Of a stretch of DNA of 13,971 bases, positions 13,793 through 13,971 are shown piece by piece (the stretch's first letter is position 1; each line of letters begins with the position of its first letter). The notes below the pieces were generated by a model. It searched no databases, was not told where the DNA came from, and was given only the letters and a program-made list of their open reading frames with translations. Position numbers and translations under genes: made by a program. The DNA comes from an uncultured Bacilli bacterium. GTDB lineage: Bacteria > Bacillota_I > Bacilli_A > RF39 > UBA660. The stretch spans positions 1 to 13,971 of the forward strand of contig CANQIY010000024.1 of assembly GCA_947624125.1 (NCBI GenBank). The letters are read 5' to 3'.

Positions 13793-13971
13793 ATGTCTAA
13801 AACAGAATTAGTAGAAATAGTAGCAAAAGAAGCTGAATTATCAAAAGCTGCTGCTGCTCGTGCAGTAGATGCTGTATTTGAAGGAATTGCTACAGGACTT
13901 AAAAAGGAAGGAAAAGTTACTTTAGTTGGTTTTGGTACTTTTAGTGCTAAAAAAAGAGCTGCTAGAGAAGG
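13793..13971 (+). CDS. hup: DNA-binding protein HU, 3' end cut by window
   Basis: Abundant nucleoid protein that bends and compacts DNA as a dimer. The visible 59 residues (of about 90) begin MSKTELVEIVAKEAELSKAA and include the dimerisation helices, then KVTLVGFGTFSAKKRAAREG, the start of the DNA-binding beta arm; the arm tip with its conserved Pro lies beyond the window. The start has an unusually strong SD, GAGGAGGT (13777-13784), with 8 bases to the ATG, fitting high expression. Codons include many GCT/GCA alanines and are less A+T-biased than neighbours, as expected of a highly expressed gene. The position after spoIVA is the same as that of hbs in Bacillus subtilis. IHF is the alternative in the family, but Firmicutes carry HU. 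Confidence 0.96.
   Translation, partial: MSKTELVEIVAKEAELSKAAAARAVDAVFEGIATGLKKEGKVTLVGFGTFSAKKRAARE

Overview
The window looks like chromosomal sequence from an uncultured, very A+T-rich, endospore-forming member of the Bacillota (Bacilli/Erysipelotrichia-like rather than Clostridia). The evidence is strong Shine-Dalgarno (SD) sites, SpoIVA and pro-SigmaK, DnaD next to endonuclease III, spoIVA followed by the HU gene as in Bacillus, and a DNA polymerase I with a degenerate proofreading domain. TGA is used as a stop (CCA-transferase gene) and tryptophan is TGG, so this is not a Mycoplasma-type code. The genus cannot be named from the sequence.

Layout. (1) 1-727: 3' part of a cysteine-free protein with a formylglycine-generating-enzyme-like (C-type-lectin-like) C-terminus. 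Its last ~160 bases are far richer in G+C than their surroundings, and a perfect 10-bp hairpin follows directly. It resembles the variable protein of a diversity-generating retroelement (DGR), but no reverse transcriptase or template repeat lies in the window. (2) 765-1504, minus strand: an intact sigK (late mother-cell sigma factor). (3) 1642-4223: polA. (4) 4223-5689: an ECF sigma factor and its zinc-finger membrane anti-sigma factor, translationally coupled, behind a possible autoregulated promoter. (5) 5672-6511, minus strand: a metallophosphoesterase, divergent from (6) 6619-9772: a probable four-gene operon, mutM(fpg)-cca-dnaD-nth, for oxidative DNA repair, tRNA 3'-end maturation and replication initiation. 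(7) 9832-11882: an XRE regulator tethered to the membrane with a large outside domain, then an exported protein of unknown family. (8) 12142-13971: spoIVA and the 5' part of the HU gene.

How the genes fit together. DNA maintenance (PolA, MutM, Nth, DnaD, HU) is interleaved with two late sporulation genes. Both sporulation genes have upstream elements resembling SigmaE promoters. Two membrane signalling modules (sigma/anti-sigma, and membrane XRE plus exported protein) are inserted among the housekeeping genes. Several genes appear to have very short 5' leaders, with the -10 box only about 18-25 bases before the start codon.

No RNA genes, IS elements or CRISPR arrays were found. No gene-free stretch exceeds 300 bases; the longest is 11883-12141 (259 bases).
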